Positions 49,884-59,194 of a stretch of DNA of 64,000 nt are shown here, piece by piece (the first letter of the stretch is position 1; every line of letters starts with the position of its first letter). This DNA is from Kribbella monticola (lineage in GTDB: Bacteria; Actinomycetota; Actinomycetes; Propionibacteriales; Kribbellaceae). The position numbers and the translations under genes are program-made. The stretch is from contig NZ_QFXK01000027.1 of assembly GCF_003261635.1 (NCBI RefSeq), positions 248,001-312,000 of the forward strand, in the 5' to 3' direction. Under the pieces are notes generated by a model, which saw nothing but the letters and a program-made list of their open reading frames with translations, had not been told where the DNA came from and made no database searches.

Positions 49884-50784
49884 CTCGCTCGCCGCGACCA
49901 TGATCGTTGCCGACGGCATCGTTGTGGTGGACAAGCCGGCCGGGCTGACCTCGCACACGGTGGTGGCCAGGATTCGCAAGCTGGCCGGCACCCGCAAGGT
50001 CGGCCATGCCGGCACCCTCGACCCGATGGCCACCGGCGTCCTGGTGGTCGGGCTCAACCGCGCCACCAGGCTGCTCGGCCATCTGCAACTGGCCGACAAG
50101 TCCTACGACGCGACGATCCTGCTCGGCGCCTCGACCAGTACCGACGACCGCGAGGGCGAGATCGTCACCACCGCTTCGGTGGAGGCGCTCGCCTCGGTGA
50201 CCGTCGAGGGGATCGAGGCAGCCGTCGCAGGGTTCCGCGGCGAGATCTCGCAGGTTCCGTCCAAGGTCTCCGCGATCAAGGTCGACGGCAAGCGGGCCTA
50301 CGAGCGGGTCCGGGCCGGCGAAGAGGTCGCCCTCAAGGCCCGCACGGTGACGGTCAGCCGGTACGACGTGGTCGATGTCCGGCCCGGTCCTTCCGGGATC
50401 GAGGTGGACGTCTCGGTCGACTGCTCCAGCGGCACCTACATCCGCGCGCTGGCCCGCGACCTGGGCACTGAACTCGGCGTCGGGGGTCACTTGACGATGC
50501 TCCGGCGTACGCGCGTCGGCACCTTCGGGATGTCGACCGCCCACACGCTGGAGGAGCTGGCCGAGTCGTTCAGCTATCTGCCGATCGCCGAGGTCGCGGC
50601 GGACACGTTCCCGCGGTACGACGCCGACGCGGAGCAGGCAGCCGCTATTCGTACCGGTCGGCCGCTTCCCGGCCTGAAACTGGCGGCGGGACAGACCGCC
50701 ATGTTCGATCCCATGGGCACGTTCCTGGCGCTCTACGAGCCGCACGGCCCGCTGGCCAAACCCACCGCAGTCTTCGTGAGCTGA
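49864..50784 (+). CDS. truB: tRNA pseudouridine(55) synthase TruB
   Basis: A 306-residue enzyme that makes pseudouridine 55 in the T-loop of tRNAs. VVVDKPAGLTSHTVVARIRK, catalytic Asp in GHAGTLDPMATGVLVVGLNR, SKVSAIKVDGKRAYERVRAG and the C-terminal PUA-like region are present. The ATG at 49864 has GCGAGGA upstream; a second ATG at 49900 is possible. It closes the translation operon. Confidence 0.95.
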   Translation: MSPTTSDSLAATMIVADGIVVVDKPAGLTSHTVVARIRKLAGTRKVGHAGTLDPMATGVLVVGLNRATRLLGHLQLADKSYDATILLGASTSTDDREGEIVTTASVEALASVTVEGIEAAVAGFRGEISQVPSKVSAIKVDGKRAYERVRAGEEVALKARTVTVSRYDVVDVRPGPSGIEVDVSVDCSSGTYIRALARDLGTELGVGGHLTMLRRTRVGTFGMSTAHTLEELAESFSYLPIAEVAADTFPRYDADAEQAAAIRTGRPLPGLKLAAGQTAMFDPMGTFLALYEPHGPLAKPTAVFVS

Positions 50785-50866
50785 TCAACCCCGACTCGAC
50801 GGTAGCCCCGGCTGCCTGGGAATGTGTGCCTTGACAGCTAACGCCTGATGACAGGAGTGCCGCCCG

Positions 50867-53800
50867 GTGTTCAACCGCATCGCCATCGTCAACCGGGGTG
50901 AAGCCGCGATGCGGCTGATCAACGCGGTCCGCGAGCTCAACGCCGAGACGGGGAGCACCGTCGAGACGGTGGCGTTGTACACCGAGGCCGAGCGCACGGC
51001 CACGTTCGTGCGCGAGGCCGACCTGAGCTACCCGCTCGGTCCGGCCTCGGAACGCCCGTACCTGGATCACGCGAAGCTCGAGCGGGCGCTGGTCGAGTCC
51101 GGCGCCGACGCCGCCTGGGTCGGCTGGGGCTTCGTGGCCGAAGACCCGGCGTTCGCGGACCTGTGCGCGCGGATCGGCGTGACGTTCATCGGCCCGAGCT
51201 CGGAGGCGATGCGCAAGCTCGGCGACAAGATCGGCTCGAAGCTGATCGCCGAGGAGGTCGGCGTACCGGTGGCCCCGTGGAGCCGCGGCGCTGTCGAGTC
51301 TCTCGACGCGGCGCTGGAATCGGCGCGGAGCATCGGCTACCCGGTGATGCTGAAGGCGACGGCCGGTGGTGGTGGCCGCGGTATCCGGGTGATCCATGAC
51401 GACGACGATCTGCGCGACGCCTACCAGCGGACCAGCGACGAGGCGGCCCGCGCCTTCGGCAGCGGTGTGTTGTTCCTGGAGCGGCTCGTCACCGGCGCCC
51501 GGCACGTCGAGGTGCAGGTCATCGCGGACGGACAGGGTACGGCGTGGGCGCTCGGCGTCCGCGACTGTTCGGTGCAGCGGCGCAACCAGAAGGTGATCGA
51601 GGAGTCGGCCTCGCCGGTCCTCGCGCCCGACCAGGTCGCCGAGCTGAAGACGTCCGCCGAGCGGCTGGCCGTTGCCGTCGGCTACAGCGGTGCGGGCACG
51701 GTCGAGTTCCTGTACCACCCGGGCGACAAGTTGTTCGCCTTCCTCGAGGTCAACACCCGGCTGCAGGTCGAGCACCCGATCACCGAGGTGACGACCGAGT
51801 TCGACTTGGTCAAGGCGCAGCTGCACGTCGCCTCGGGCGGCCGCCTCGTCGGCACGCAGCCGGTCGAGCAGGGGCACGCGATCGAGGCACGGCTCAACGC
51901 CGAGGACCCGGATCGCGACTTCGCCCCCTCACCCGGCCGGATCGCGCGGCTGCGGCTGCCCACCGGTCCCGGCGTACGCGTGGACACCGGTGTCAGCGAG
52001 GGCGACTCGATCCCGGCCGACTTCGACTCGATGATCGCGAAGATCATCGCCTACGGCCGGACTCGCGACGAGGCGCTCGGGCGGCTGCGGCGTGCGGTCG
52101 GCGACACGGTCGTCGTACTGGAAGGCGGCGCGACCAACAAGAGCTTCGTGCTCGACCTGCTGGACCAGCCCGAGGTGATCGACGGCAGCGCCGATACCGG
52201 CTGGATCGACCGGGTCCGCGGTGAAGGGCGGCTGGTGTCGAGCCGGCACTCCGGCGTCGCGCTGATCGCCGCTGCGATCGAGGCGTACCAGGAGGCCGAG
52301 CGGGTCGAACGGCAGCGCCTGCTGGAGACAGCGCGCGGCGGCCGTCCCCAGGTGCAGCACGAAGTCGGCCGGGCGATCGCGCTGAAGCTGCGCGGCGCGT
52401 CGTACAAGGTGACTGTCGCGAGGATCGGGGCAAGCCGGTACCGCGTGGGCGTGGCGATCGGCGACGGCGTGCGATCTCTGGATGTCGAGCACGAGCGGCT
52501 GGACGAGTACGACGTACGCCTGGTCGTCGCCGGTCAGCGGTTCCGTCTGGTCACCGCCACGCACGGGCCGGTTCACCTGGTCGAGGTCGACGGTGTCACC
52601 CACCGGGTGAGCCGGGACGAGGGCGGCTTCCTGCGCGCGCCTTCGCCGGCCCTGGTCGTCGCGACTCCGGTCGCGGTCGGCGCCGAGGTGGAGGCCGGTG
52701 CGCCGGTGCTCGTGCTGGAGAGCATGAAGATGGAGACGGTGCTGCACGCGCCGTTCAAGGCGATCCTGCGGGAGCTTCCGGTGTCGACCGGCAGCCAGGT
52801 CGAGACCGGCGCGCCGCTGGTGCTGCTGGAGCCGATCGGTGACGCCGATGCCGTTGTCGAGACCAGCGAGAACGTCGATCTGGAGCTGCCCGAGCCGGCG
52901 GCGCAGGCGACCGCGGCCGAGCGAGCGGCCCGCGGACTGGACGATCTGAGCAGCATGTTGCTCGGGTTCGACATCGACCCGATCGACGAAGGCCGCACGC
53001 TGAGCGAGTACCTGTCGGCCCGGGCCGAGCTGGCCGAGCCGCCGGTGGCGGAGGAGATCGGCGTACTGCGACTCTTCGCCGACCTGGCCGAGCTGAGCCG
53101 CAACCGGCCGGCCAGCGAGGACCTGCGCACCGAGCTGCGGGTGCACAGCCCCAAGGAGCACTTCCACACGTACCTGCAGACTCTGGACACCGAGCGCGCT
53201 GGGCTTCCGGCGGAGTTCACCGAGCGGTTGGCGCGAGTCCTCGGCCACTACAGCGTCAGCGACCTGGACCGCACCGACGAGCTGACCGACGCGGTGTTCC
53301 GGATCTTCCTGGCCCAGCAGCGCACGTCTCCCGACGTACGGCTGGTGACGTCGCTGCTGGAGCAGTGGCTGGTCGAGGACAAGCCCGAGGCGCCACTGGA
53401 CGCCGAGGCGTACGCCGTACTGGAGCACCTGGTGCTCGCTACGCAGCTGCGCTTCCCAGTGATCGGCGACCTGGCTCGCAGTGTGCGGTTCCGCTGGTTC
53501 GACCAGCCGCAGGTGGACCAGGCGCGCGCAGAGGTGCTGGCAGGCGTCGGTGACGAGCTGGCCGCGCTATCGCTGGACCCGGAGGCTCCTGGGCACGCCG
53601 AGCGGGTCGAAGCGCTCGCGACGATTCCCGAGCAGATCGTGCGCTTCCTGGCCGAGCGGCTCGAACGCGGCGTCAACGGCACCGAGCCGATGTTGGAGGT
53701 GCTGGTCCGCCGGCACTACCTCGAGTACGAGCTGCACGGTCTGCGCAACGTCACGATGAACGGCCGCGCCTTCACGACCGCGGACTACACCGTCGACGCG

Positions 53801-56353
53801 CGTCCGACGCATCTGGTCACGACGATCGGGACGGTCGACGAGCTGGCCGACCCCGGTAGCTCGCTGGTCCGCGACCTGTCCGCCGAGCTCGCTGCCCGCC
53901 CGGAGGGCCACGAGACGGTCGCCGACCTGTACCTGTCCTGGCCGCAGACCCCGGAGTCGCCGCAGGAGGCGTCCGATCGGTTGTGCGAGATCGTCGCCCC
54001 GCTGCTGTTCGAGCAGCAGGTACGCCGGGTCGCGATCGCCGTCGTACCGGGTGGCGGCCGCGAGGTCTGGTACTTCACCTACCGGCTGTCGACCCAGGGT
54101 GCTGTCGAGGACGACAACGTGCGCGGGGTCCACCCGATGGTCGGACGGCGCCTCAACCTGTGGCGGCTGCGCGACTTCCGGATCACCCGGCTCGACGCGC
54201 CGCAGGACGTGCTGCTGTACCACTGCGTTGCCCGTGACAACGAAGCCGACGAACGCCTGGTCGCGCTGGCCCAGGTCCGCCAGTTCGCTGCCGTGCGCGA
54301 CGAGGACGGCAAGATCACCGCGCTGCCGCACGTCGAGCGCGCGATCGCGAACTGCCTCGAAGGCATCCGCCGGGCGAGGACCGCTCGCGGTGCCGCCGGG
54401 GCCAAGCTGGAGATGAACCACGTCTGGGTGACGATCTGGCCGGTCCTCGACGCCGAGGTCGCCGAGTTGACGGCCCTGAAGCGCAACATCGCGCCACTGA
54501 CCTCCGGCGCCGGGATCGAAGAGGTCAGCGTCGCCGGCCGCGTGATGGGCACGAACGGCGTACCGTTCGCCGTCGTCGGCCGGTTCTACTACCAGCCCGG
54601 CGCGGGCGTTGTGACGGCCGTTGAGCGGCCCGCGACCGAGCCGCTCAAGCCGCTCGACGACTATGCACAGAAGGTGCTCCGGGCTCGTCGCCGCAACACC
54701 GTCTACCCCTACGAGGTGGCCGGGATGGTCGCCGGCGCGGGCGGCAGCTACGTCGAGTACGACCTGGACGACACCGGCACACTGGTCCCGGTCGACCGGC
54801 CCCGCGGCCTGAACAAGGCCGGCCTGATCGCAGGCGTCATCAGTACGCCGACCCGCCGGCATCCCGAGGGCATCACGCGGGTCGTGCTGAGCGGTGACCC
54901 GACCAAGGCACTCGGAGCGGTCGCCGAAGCGGAGTGCGGCCGGATCATCGCCGCCCTCGACCTGGCCGAGAAGCTGCAGATCCCGGTCGAGTGGTTCGCC
55001 GTGTCCGCCGGGGCGCGGATCTCGATGGACTCCGGCACCGAGAACATGGACTGGGTCGCGAAGGCGCTCAAGCGGATCGTCGAGTTCACCCAGGCCGGTG
55101 GCGAGATCAACGTCGTGGTCGCCGGCATCAACGTCGGTGCCCAGCCGTACTGGAACGCCGAAGCGACCATGCTGATGCACACCAAGGGCATCCTGGTGAT
55201 GACGCCCGACTCGGCGATGGTGCTGACCGGCAAGGAGACGCTCGACTTCGCCGGCGGCGTCTCGGCCGAGGACAACTACGGCATCGGCGGCTACGACCGG
55301 GTGATGGGGCCGAACGGCGAAGCGCAGTACTGGGCACCCGACCTGGCCGGTGCACGCGACATCCTGATGGCGCACTACGACCACACGTACGTCGTACCGG
55401 GGGAGCCCGGGCCGCGAAGGGCACCGACCACCGACCCGCACGACCGCGACGTCACGACGTACCCGCACGATCCGGCCGACGGCGGCTTCACCACGATCGG
55501 CGGGATCTTCTCCGACACGACCAACCCGGATCGCAAGAAGGCGTTCGACATCCGCACGCTGATGCGCTCGGTGGCCGACCAGGACCACCCGATGCTGGAG
55601 CGCTGGGCCGGCATGGCCGACGCGGAGACCGCGGTCGTCGTCGACACCCGGCTGGGTGGTTTGCCGGTGTGCCTGCTCGGCATCGAGTCCAAGCCCGTAC
55701 CGCGGCGTGGCCTCTCGCCGACGGACGGCCCGGATGTCTACACCGGCGGGACGCTGTTCCCGCGCTCGTCGAAGAAGGCGGCCCGCGCGATCAACGGTGC
55801 CAGCGGCAACCGTCCGCTGGTGGTGCTGGCGAACCTGTCCGGCTTCGACGGTTCACCGGACTCGATGCGCAACCTGCAACTCGAGTACGGCGCGGAGATC
55901 GGCCGGGCGATCGTCAACTTCGACGGCCCGATCGTCTTCTGCGTGGTCTCGCGGTACCACGGTGGCGCGTTCGTCGTCTTCTCCAAGGCGCTGAACCCGC
56001 GGATGACCGTGCTCGCGGTCGAGGGCTCGTTCGCCTCGGTCATCGGCGGCGCACCGGCGGCGGCCGTGGTGTTCTCCCGCGAGGTCGACACCCGTACGTC
56101 GGCCGACCCGCGCGTCGCTTCCGTCGCAGCCCGGCTCGCCGCGGCCGAGGGCGCGGAGCGGGCCACCTTGACCAACGAGTTGACCGAGCTCCGGTCGGCC
56201 GTGCGAGCCGAGAAGCTGGGCGAGGTCGCGGCCGAGTTCGACCGGGTGCACAACATCCACCGAGCCGTGGCCGTCGGCTCAGTGGACGCCGTCATCCGGC
56301 CCGAGGAGCTCCGCCCCCAGCTGATCGCAGCCCTGGAGGCCGGCCTTGCCTGA
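50867..56353 (+). CDS. Single-chain acyl-CoA carboxylase (biotin carboxylase - BCCP - carboxyltransferase)
   Basis: An 1828-residue multidomain carboxylase. Residues 1-450 are biotin carboxylase: VFNRIAIVNRGEAAMRLINA-type start, then LKATAGGGGRGIRVIHDDDD and LEVNTRLQVEHPITE. A biotinyl domain follows with VLESMKMETVL, biotinylated Lys K621. A central region (about 700-1250) resembles the eukaryotic ACC central domains. From about 1290 the carboxyltransferase domain includes LNKAGLIAGVISTPTRRHPE, AGARISMDSGTENMDW and GGFTTIGGIFSDTTNPDRKK. Most actinobacterial acyl-CoA carboxylases are split into AccA and AccD subunits, so this BC-BCCP-CT order on one chain is eukaryote-like. Substrate (acetyl-, propionyl- or longer acyl-CoA) unknown. 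Confidence 0.9.
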   Translation: MFNRIAIVNRGEAAMRLINAVRELNAETGSTVETVALYTEAERTATFVREADLSYPLGPASERPYLDHAKLERALVESGADAAWVGWGFVAEDPAFADLCARIGVTFIGPSSEAMRKLGDKIGSKLIAEEVGVPVAPWSRGAVESLDAALESARSIGYPVMLKATAGGGGRGIRVIHDDDDLRDAYQRTSDEAARAFGSGVLFLERLVTGARHVEVQVIADGQGTAWALGVRDCSVQRRNQKVIEESASPVLAPDQVAELKTSAERLAVAVGYSGAGTVEFLYHPGDKLFAFLEVNTRLQVEHPITEVTTEFDLVKAQLHVASGGRLVGTQPVEQGHAIEARLNAEDPDRDFAPSPGRIARLRLPTGPGVRVDTGVSEGDSIPADFDSMIAKIIAYGRTRDEALGRLRRAVGDTVVVLEGGATNKSFVLDLLDQPEVIDGSADTGWIDRVRGEGRLVSSRHSGVALIAAAIEAYQEAERVERQRLLETARGGRPQVQHEVGRAIALKLRGASYKVTVARIGASRYRVGVAIGDGVRSLDVEHERLDEYDVRLVVAGQRFRLVTATHGPVHLVEVDGVTHRVSRDEGGFLRAPSPALVVATPVAVGAEVEAGAPVLVLESMKMETVLHAPFKAILRELPVSTGSQVETGAPLVLLEPIGDADAVVETSENVDLELPEPAAQATAAERAARGLDDLSSMLLGFDIDPIDEGRTLSEYLSARAELAEPPVAEEIGVLRLFADLAELSRNRPASEDLRTELRVHSPKEHFHTYLQTLDTERAGLPAEFTERLARVLGHYSVSDLDRTDELTDAVFRIFLAQQRTSPDVRLVTSLLEQWLVEDKPEAPLDAEAYAVLEHLVLATQLRFPVIGDLARSVRFRWFDQPQVDQARAEVLAGVGDELAALSLDPEAPGHAERVEALATIPEQIVRFLAERLERGVNGTEPMLEVLVRRHYLEYELHGLRNVTMNGRAFTTADYTVDARPTHLVTTIGTVDELADPGSSLVRDLSAELAARPEGHETVADLYLSWPQTPESPQEASDRLCEIVAPLLFEQQVRRVAIAVVPGGGREVWYFTYRLSTQGAVEDDNVRGVHPMVGRRLNLWRLRDFRITRLDAPQDVLLYHCVARDNEADERLVALAQVRQFAAVRDEDGKITALPHVERAIANCLEGIRRARTARGAAGAKLEMNHVWVTIWPVLDAEVAELTALKRNIAPLTSGAGIEEVSVAGRVMGTNGVPFAVVGRFYYQPGAGVVTAVERPATEPLKPLDDYAQKVLRARRRNTVYPYEVAGMVAGAGGSYVEYDLDDTGTLVPVDRPRGLNKAGLIAGVISTPTRRHPEGITRVVLSGDPTKALGAVAEAECGRIIAALDLAEKLQIPVEWFAVSAGARISMDSGTENMDWVAKALKRIVEFTQAGGEINVVVAGINVGAQPYWNAEATMLMHTKGILVMTPDSAMVLTGKETLDFAGGVSAEDNYGIGGYDRVMGPNGEAQYWAPDLAGARDILMAHYDHTYVVPGEPGPRRAPTTDPHDRDVTTYPHDPADGGFTTIGGIFSDTTNPDRKKAFDIRTLMRSVADQDHPMLERWAGMADAETAVVVDTRLGGLPVCLLGIESKPVPRRGLSPTDGPDVYTGGTLFPRSSKKAARAINGASGNRPLVVLANLSGFDGSPDSMRNLQLEYGAEIGRAIVNFDGPIVFCVVSRYHGGAFVVFSKALNPRMTVLAVEGSFASVIGGAPAAAVVFSREVDTRTSADPRVASVAARLAAAEGAERATLTNELTELRSAVRAEKLGEVAAEFDRVHNIHRAVAVGSVDAVIRPEELRPQLIAALEAGLA

Positions 56354-56460
56354 GGCCGGCCGGTTCGCGCACGACGGCAGCTGAGCGTCGCGGCTCAGCT
56401 GCCTTCCGATCTGCACAAGATCTTCGCAAATCGTCCGCAAAGCCTGCCCAGCAGGACTTC

Positions 56461-56466
56461 TACTGT
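56461..56466 (+). promoter_or_regulatory. Leaderless -10 box (TACTGT) for the ABC transporter operon
   Basis: TACTGT, six bases (CTGGTC), then ATG at 56473; no Shine-Dalgarno. No terminator was recognised between the carboxylase gene and this promoter. Confidence 0.55.
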
Positions 56467-56472
56467 CTGGTC

Positions 56473-57414
56473 ATGATTCGGATACGCGGTCTGACCAAGC
56501 GGTACGGCGACGTGCTGGCCGTCGACGATCTGAGCTTCGACGTCGAGCCCGGGAAGGTGACCGGCTTCCTCGGGCCGAACGGAGCGGGGAAGTCGACGAC
56601 GATGCGGATGATCCTCGGGCTCGACCGGCCCAGCTCAGGCGAGGTGCTGGTGAACGGGCAACCGTTCGCGGCGTACGCCGAACCCCTCCGCGAGGTCGGG
56701 GCGCTGCTGGATCCCGGCGCCGTGCACTCCGGCCGCACGGGGCGCAACCACCTCCGAGTGGCCGCCCGCACGAATGGCCTCCCGCTGCGCCGGGTCGAGG
56801 AGGTGATCGACCAGGTCGGCCTCGGCAGCGCGGCACGGCGCCGGATCAAGGGCTACTCGCTGGGTATGCGTCAACGTCTGGGGATCGCGGCGGCTCTCCT
56901 GGCCGACCCGCGGGTGTTGCTGTTCGACGAGCCGATCAACGGCCTGGACCTCGACGGCGTCCGCTGGATCCGCGACCTGTTGCGCCGGCTCGCGGACGAC
57001 GGCCGCACGGTACTGGTGTCCAGTCACCTGATGAGCGAGATGGAGCAGACGGCCGATCGACTCGTGGTGATCGGACGCGGGCGGCTGATCGCCAACGCGA
57101 CGACAGCGGAGATCCTCAACGGGCTGGGGCGCCGCCAGGTACGAGTGCGCAGCCCTCGACCGGTGGAGTTGCTCAAACATCTGCAGGAGGACGGTTTCGC
57201 GGTCGAGCAGCTCGACGGGCAGGAACTGCAGGTCGAGGACCGGACTGCTGAGGAAGTGGGCGAGCTCGCTCACCACTTCCACATTCCGCTTCACCACCTC
57301 TCCGATGTCCAGCAGTCCCTCGAGCAGGCCTTCCTCGAGCTGACCGGCGACAGCGTGGAGTACCACGGCCATCGGGCCGAGCCGGTCGACGCCGCAACGG
57401 AGGTAGCACTATGA
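56473..57414 (+). CDS. ABC transporter ATP-binding protein
   Basis: A 313-residue ATPase of the ABC-2 (DrrA/Ccm-like) type. Walker A GFLGPNGAGKSTTMRMILGL, signature YSLGMRQRLGIAAALLADPR, Walker B VLLFDEPINGLDLDG and VLVSSHLMSEMEQTADRLVV. A C-terminal extension of about 90 residues is typical of DrrA-like subunits. It is coupled to the next gene by an ATGA overlap and probably drives drug or lipid export. Confidence 0.93.
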   Translation: MIRIRGLTKRYGDVLAVDDLSFDVEPGKVTGFLGPNGAGKSTTMRMILGLDRPSSGEVLVNGQPFAAYAEPLREVGALLDPGAVHSGRTGRNHLRVAARTNGLPLRRVEEVIDQVGLGSAARRRIKGYSLGMRQRLGIAAALLADPRVLLFDEPINGLDLDGVRWIRDLLRRLADDGRTVLVSSHLMSEMEQTADRLVVIGRGRLIANATTAEILNGLGRRQVRVRSPRPVELLKHLQEDGFAVEQLDGQELQVEDRTAEEVGELAHHFHIPLHHLSDVQQSLEQAFLELTGDSVEYHGHRAEPVDAATEVAL

Positions 57415-58205
57415 CGACCGATGCCATGCCTGTCCGGATCTCCAGCGGGCGCGTGTTCGCGCGGGCCTGTGCTGCGGAGTGGACCCGGCTCTGGACCGTC
57501 AAGGCCACCTGGTGGTTCCTGGCCGTGGCAGCCTCGATCATGGTCGGGCTCGGTGCGGTCGCCGGGTTGGACGCCGGCAGCGATCCGACTCCTTCACCGA
57601 ACGCCTCGGCCTGGGCGGCAGCGCATTTCACGGTCCTGCCGGCGCAGTTCGCCTTTCTCGCCCTCGTCCTCAGCGCGGTGACCTCCGACTACGCCACCGG
57701 CGGGATCATCCCGACCCTGCAATGGACGCCTCGCCGGACGATCCTCTTCCTCGCGCGCACCGGGGTCGCGGTCGGGACGGCGACCGTCGCGGGCACAGTG
57801 CTGGCCCTCGGCTCTGCCGTGGCGGCCTTCGTCGCCGCCCGATCAGCCCTCAGCCTTCCCCTGGGCGAAGGCATCCACGGACTCGCGACCATTGCCTTCG
57901 TACTCGCGGCCGGGACCGCGCTCGCGGCCGGGCTCGGCTTCCTTCTGCGAAACACGGCGGGCGGGCTGGTCTCGGTCTTTCTGCTGATCCTTCTGCTTCC
58001 GCTGATCCTGCCGCAGTTCGGCTACGCCTGGCTGACGACCGTCGCCGATCTCCTCCCGGGGTCGCGCGCGGTGTTCCTCCTCAACGGAGAACCGACCGAC
58101 CGGGGATTCACGAACACCTCGTCCGTGATCGTCATGCTGGCCTGGGCCATCGGTATGGCCGTGCTCGGCTGGCTGCGGCTGATCCGCGACGACGCCAACC
58201 ACTGA
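57411..58205 (+). CDS. ABC-2 type transporter permease
   Basis: A 264-residue membrane protein with six predicted helices, first WWFLAVAASIMVGLGAVAGL, last SSVIVMLAWAIGMAVLGWLR. The segment with VLSAVTSDYATGGIIPTLQW resembles ABC-2 permeases that work with the preceding ATPase. Substrate unknown. Confidence 0.88.
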   Translation: MTTDAMPVRISSGRVFARACAAEWTRLWTVKATWWFLAVAASIMVGLGAVAGLDAGSDPTPSPNASAWAAAHFTVLPAQFAFLALVLSAVTSDYATGGIIPTLQWTPRRTILFLARTGVAVGTATVAGTVLALGSAVAAFVAARSALSLPLGEGIHGLATIAFVLAAGTALAAGLGFLLRNTAGGLVSVFLLILLLPLILPQFGYAWLTTVADLLPGSRAVFLLNGEPTDRGFTNTSSVIVMLAWAIGMAVLGWLRLIRDDANH

Positions 58206-58216
58206 GCGAGGCACAG

Positions 58217-58222
58217 TACGCT
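58217..58222 (+). promoter_or_regulatory. Leaderless -10 box (TACGCT) for the sirtuin gene
   Basis: TACGCT, six bases, then GTG at 58229; no Shine-Dalgarno. It fixes the start at this GTG although the frame is open for hundreds of bases upstream. Confidence 0.6.
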
Positions 58223-58228
58223 GGACGA

Positions 58229-59125
58229 GTGCGTTCCCGTCCCACACTGACCTGGTCACCTGGCCCCGACGTGCTCTCTCTGGAGCCCGGTACGACGGAT
58301 GTCGCGCCGGTGGCAGACGTGGTCGGTGCCGGGGGAGTGGTGGTGCTCAGCGGCGCCGGAATCTCCACCGAGTCGGGCATCCCCGACTACCGCGGCGCGA
58401 GCGGGAGCCTGCGCACCCACACCCCCATGACGTACGCCGATTTCGTCGGCAGCGAAGCGGGTCGGCAGCGGTACTGGGCTCGCAGTCACCTCGGCTGGCG
58501 GACGATCGCGCGGGCGCACCCGAACGAAGGTCACCGGGCGGTCGCCGTACTGCAGGCGCGAGGATTCGTCGACGGAGTGATCACGCAGAACGTCGACGGT
58601 CTGCATGGGGCAGCCGGCGCCCGGGACGTCATCGAACTGCACGGGAATCTCGACCGGGTGATCTGCCTGGACTGCCGGACGACGAGCGCGCGCGAGGAAC
58701 TGGACCGCCGCTTCCGGGAAGCCAACCCGGGGTTCGAGGGTGAGGCCACCCGGATCAACCCCGACGGCGATGTCGAACTCCCCGACGAGGTGGTCCGGAC
58801 CTTCCGCCTGGTCGACTGCACGACCTGCGGATCGTCCCTGCTCAAGCCGGACGTCGTCTTCTTCGGCGAGAACGTCCCGAAGGCGCGCGCCGAACGCTGC
58901 TACCAACTGATCGACGACGCGCGCGCCGTCCTGGTCCTCGGTTCGTCCCTCACGGTGATGTCCGGCTTCCGGTTCGTCCGCCATGCCGCCAAGGCCGGCA
59001 AACCGGTCCTGATCATCAACCAGGGCCTCACCCGCGGCGATCCCTACGCCACCGTCCGGGTGAATCTCCCGTTGGGTGAAGCCCTGACCACGCTGACCGA
59101 GACCCTGGTCGGGCAAGCGTCCTGA
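58229..59125 (+). CDS. NAD-dependent protein deacylase (sirtuin, Sir2 family)
   Basis: A 298-residue sirtuin. The NAD-binding GAGISTESGIPDYRG (from residue 42) and QNVDGLHGAAG are canonical; catalytic His is H138 in ELHGNLDRVICLDC; zinc Cys pairs are CLDC and CTTC; VVFFGENVPKARAE is also typical. It removes acetyl or other acyl groups from lysines using NAD. It is monocistronic; the GTG start is set by the TACGCT box. Confidence 0.94.
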   Translation: MRSRPTLTWSPGPDVLSLEPGTTDVAPVADVVGAGGVVVLSGAGISTESGIPDYRGASGSLRTHTPMTYADFVGSEAGRQRYWARSHLGWRTIARAHPNEGHRAVAVLQARGFVDGVITQNVDGLHGAAGARDVIELHGNLDRVICLDCRTTSAREELDRRFREANPGFEGEATRINPDGDVELPDEVVRTFRLVDCTTCGSSLLKPDVVFFGENVPKARAERCYQLIDDARAVLVLGSSLTVMSGFRFVRHAAKAGKPVLIINQGLTRGDPYATVRVNLPLGEALTTLTETLVGQAS

Positions 59126-59194
59126 ACGAGCCGCCGGGCCGGTCCACGCGTGAAGTGGGGCCGGCCCGGCGTCCGCCGTACGGATTGGAAAGGG

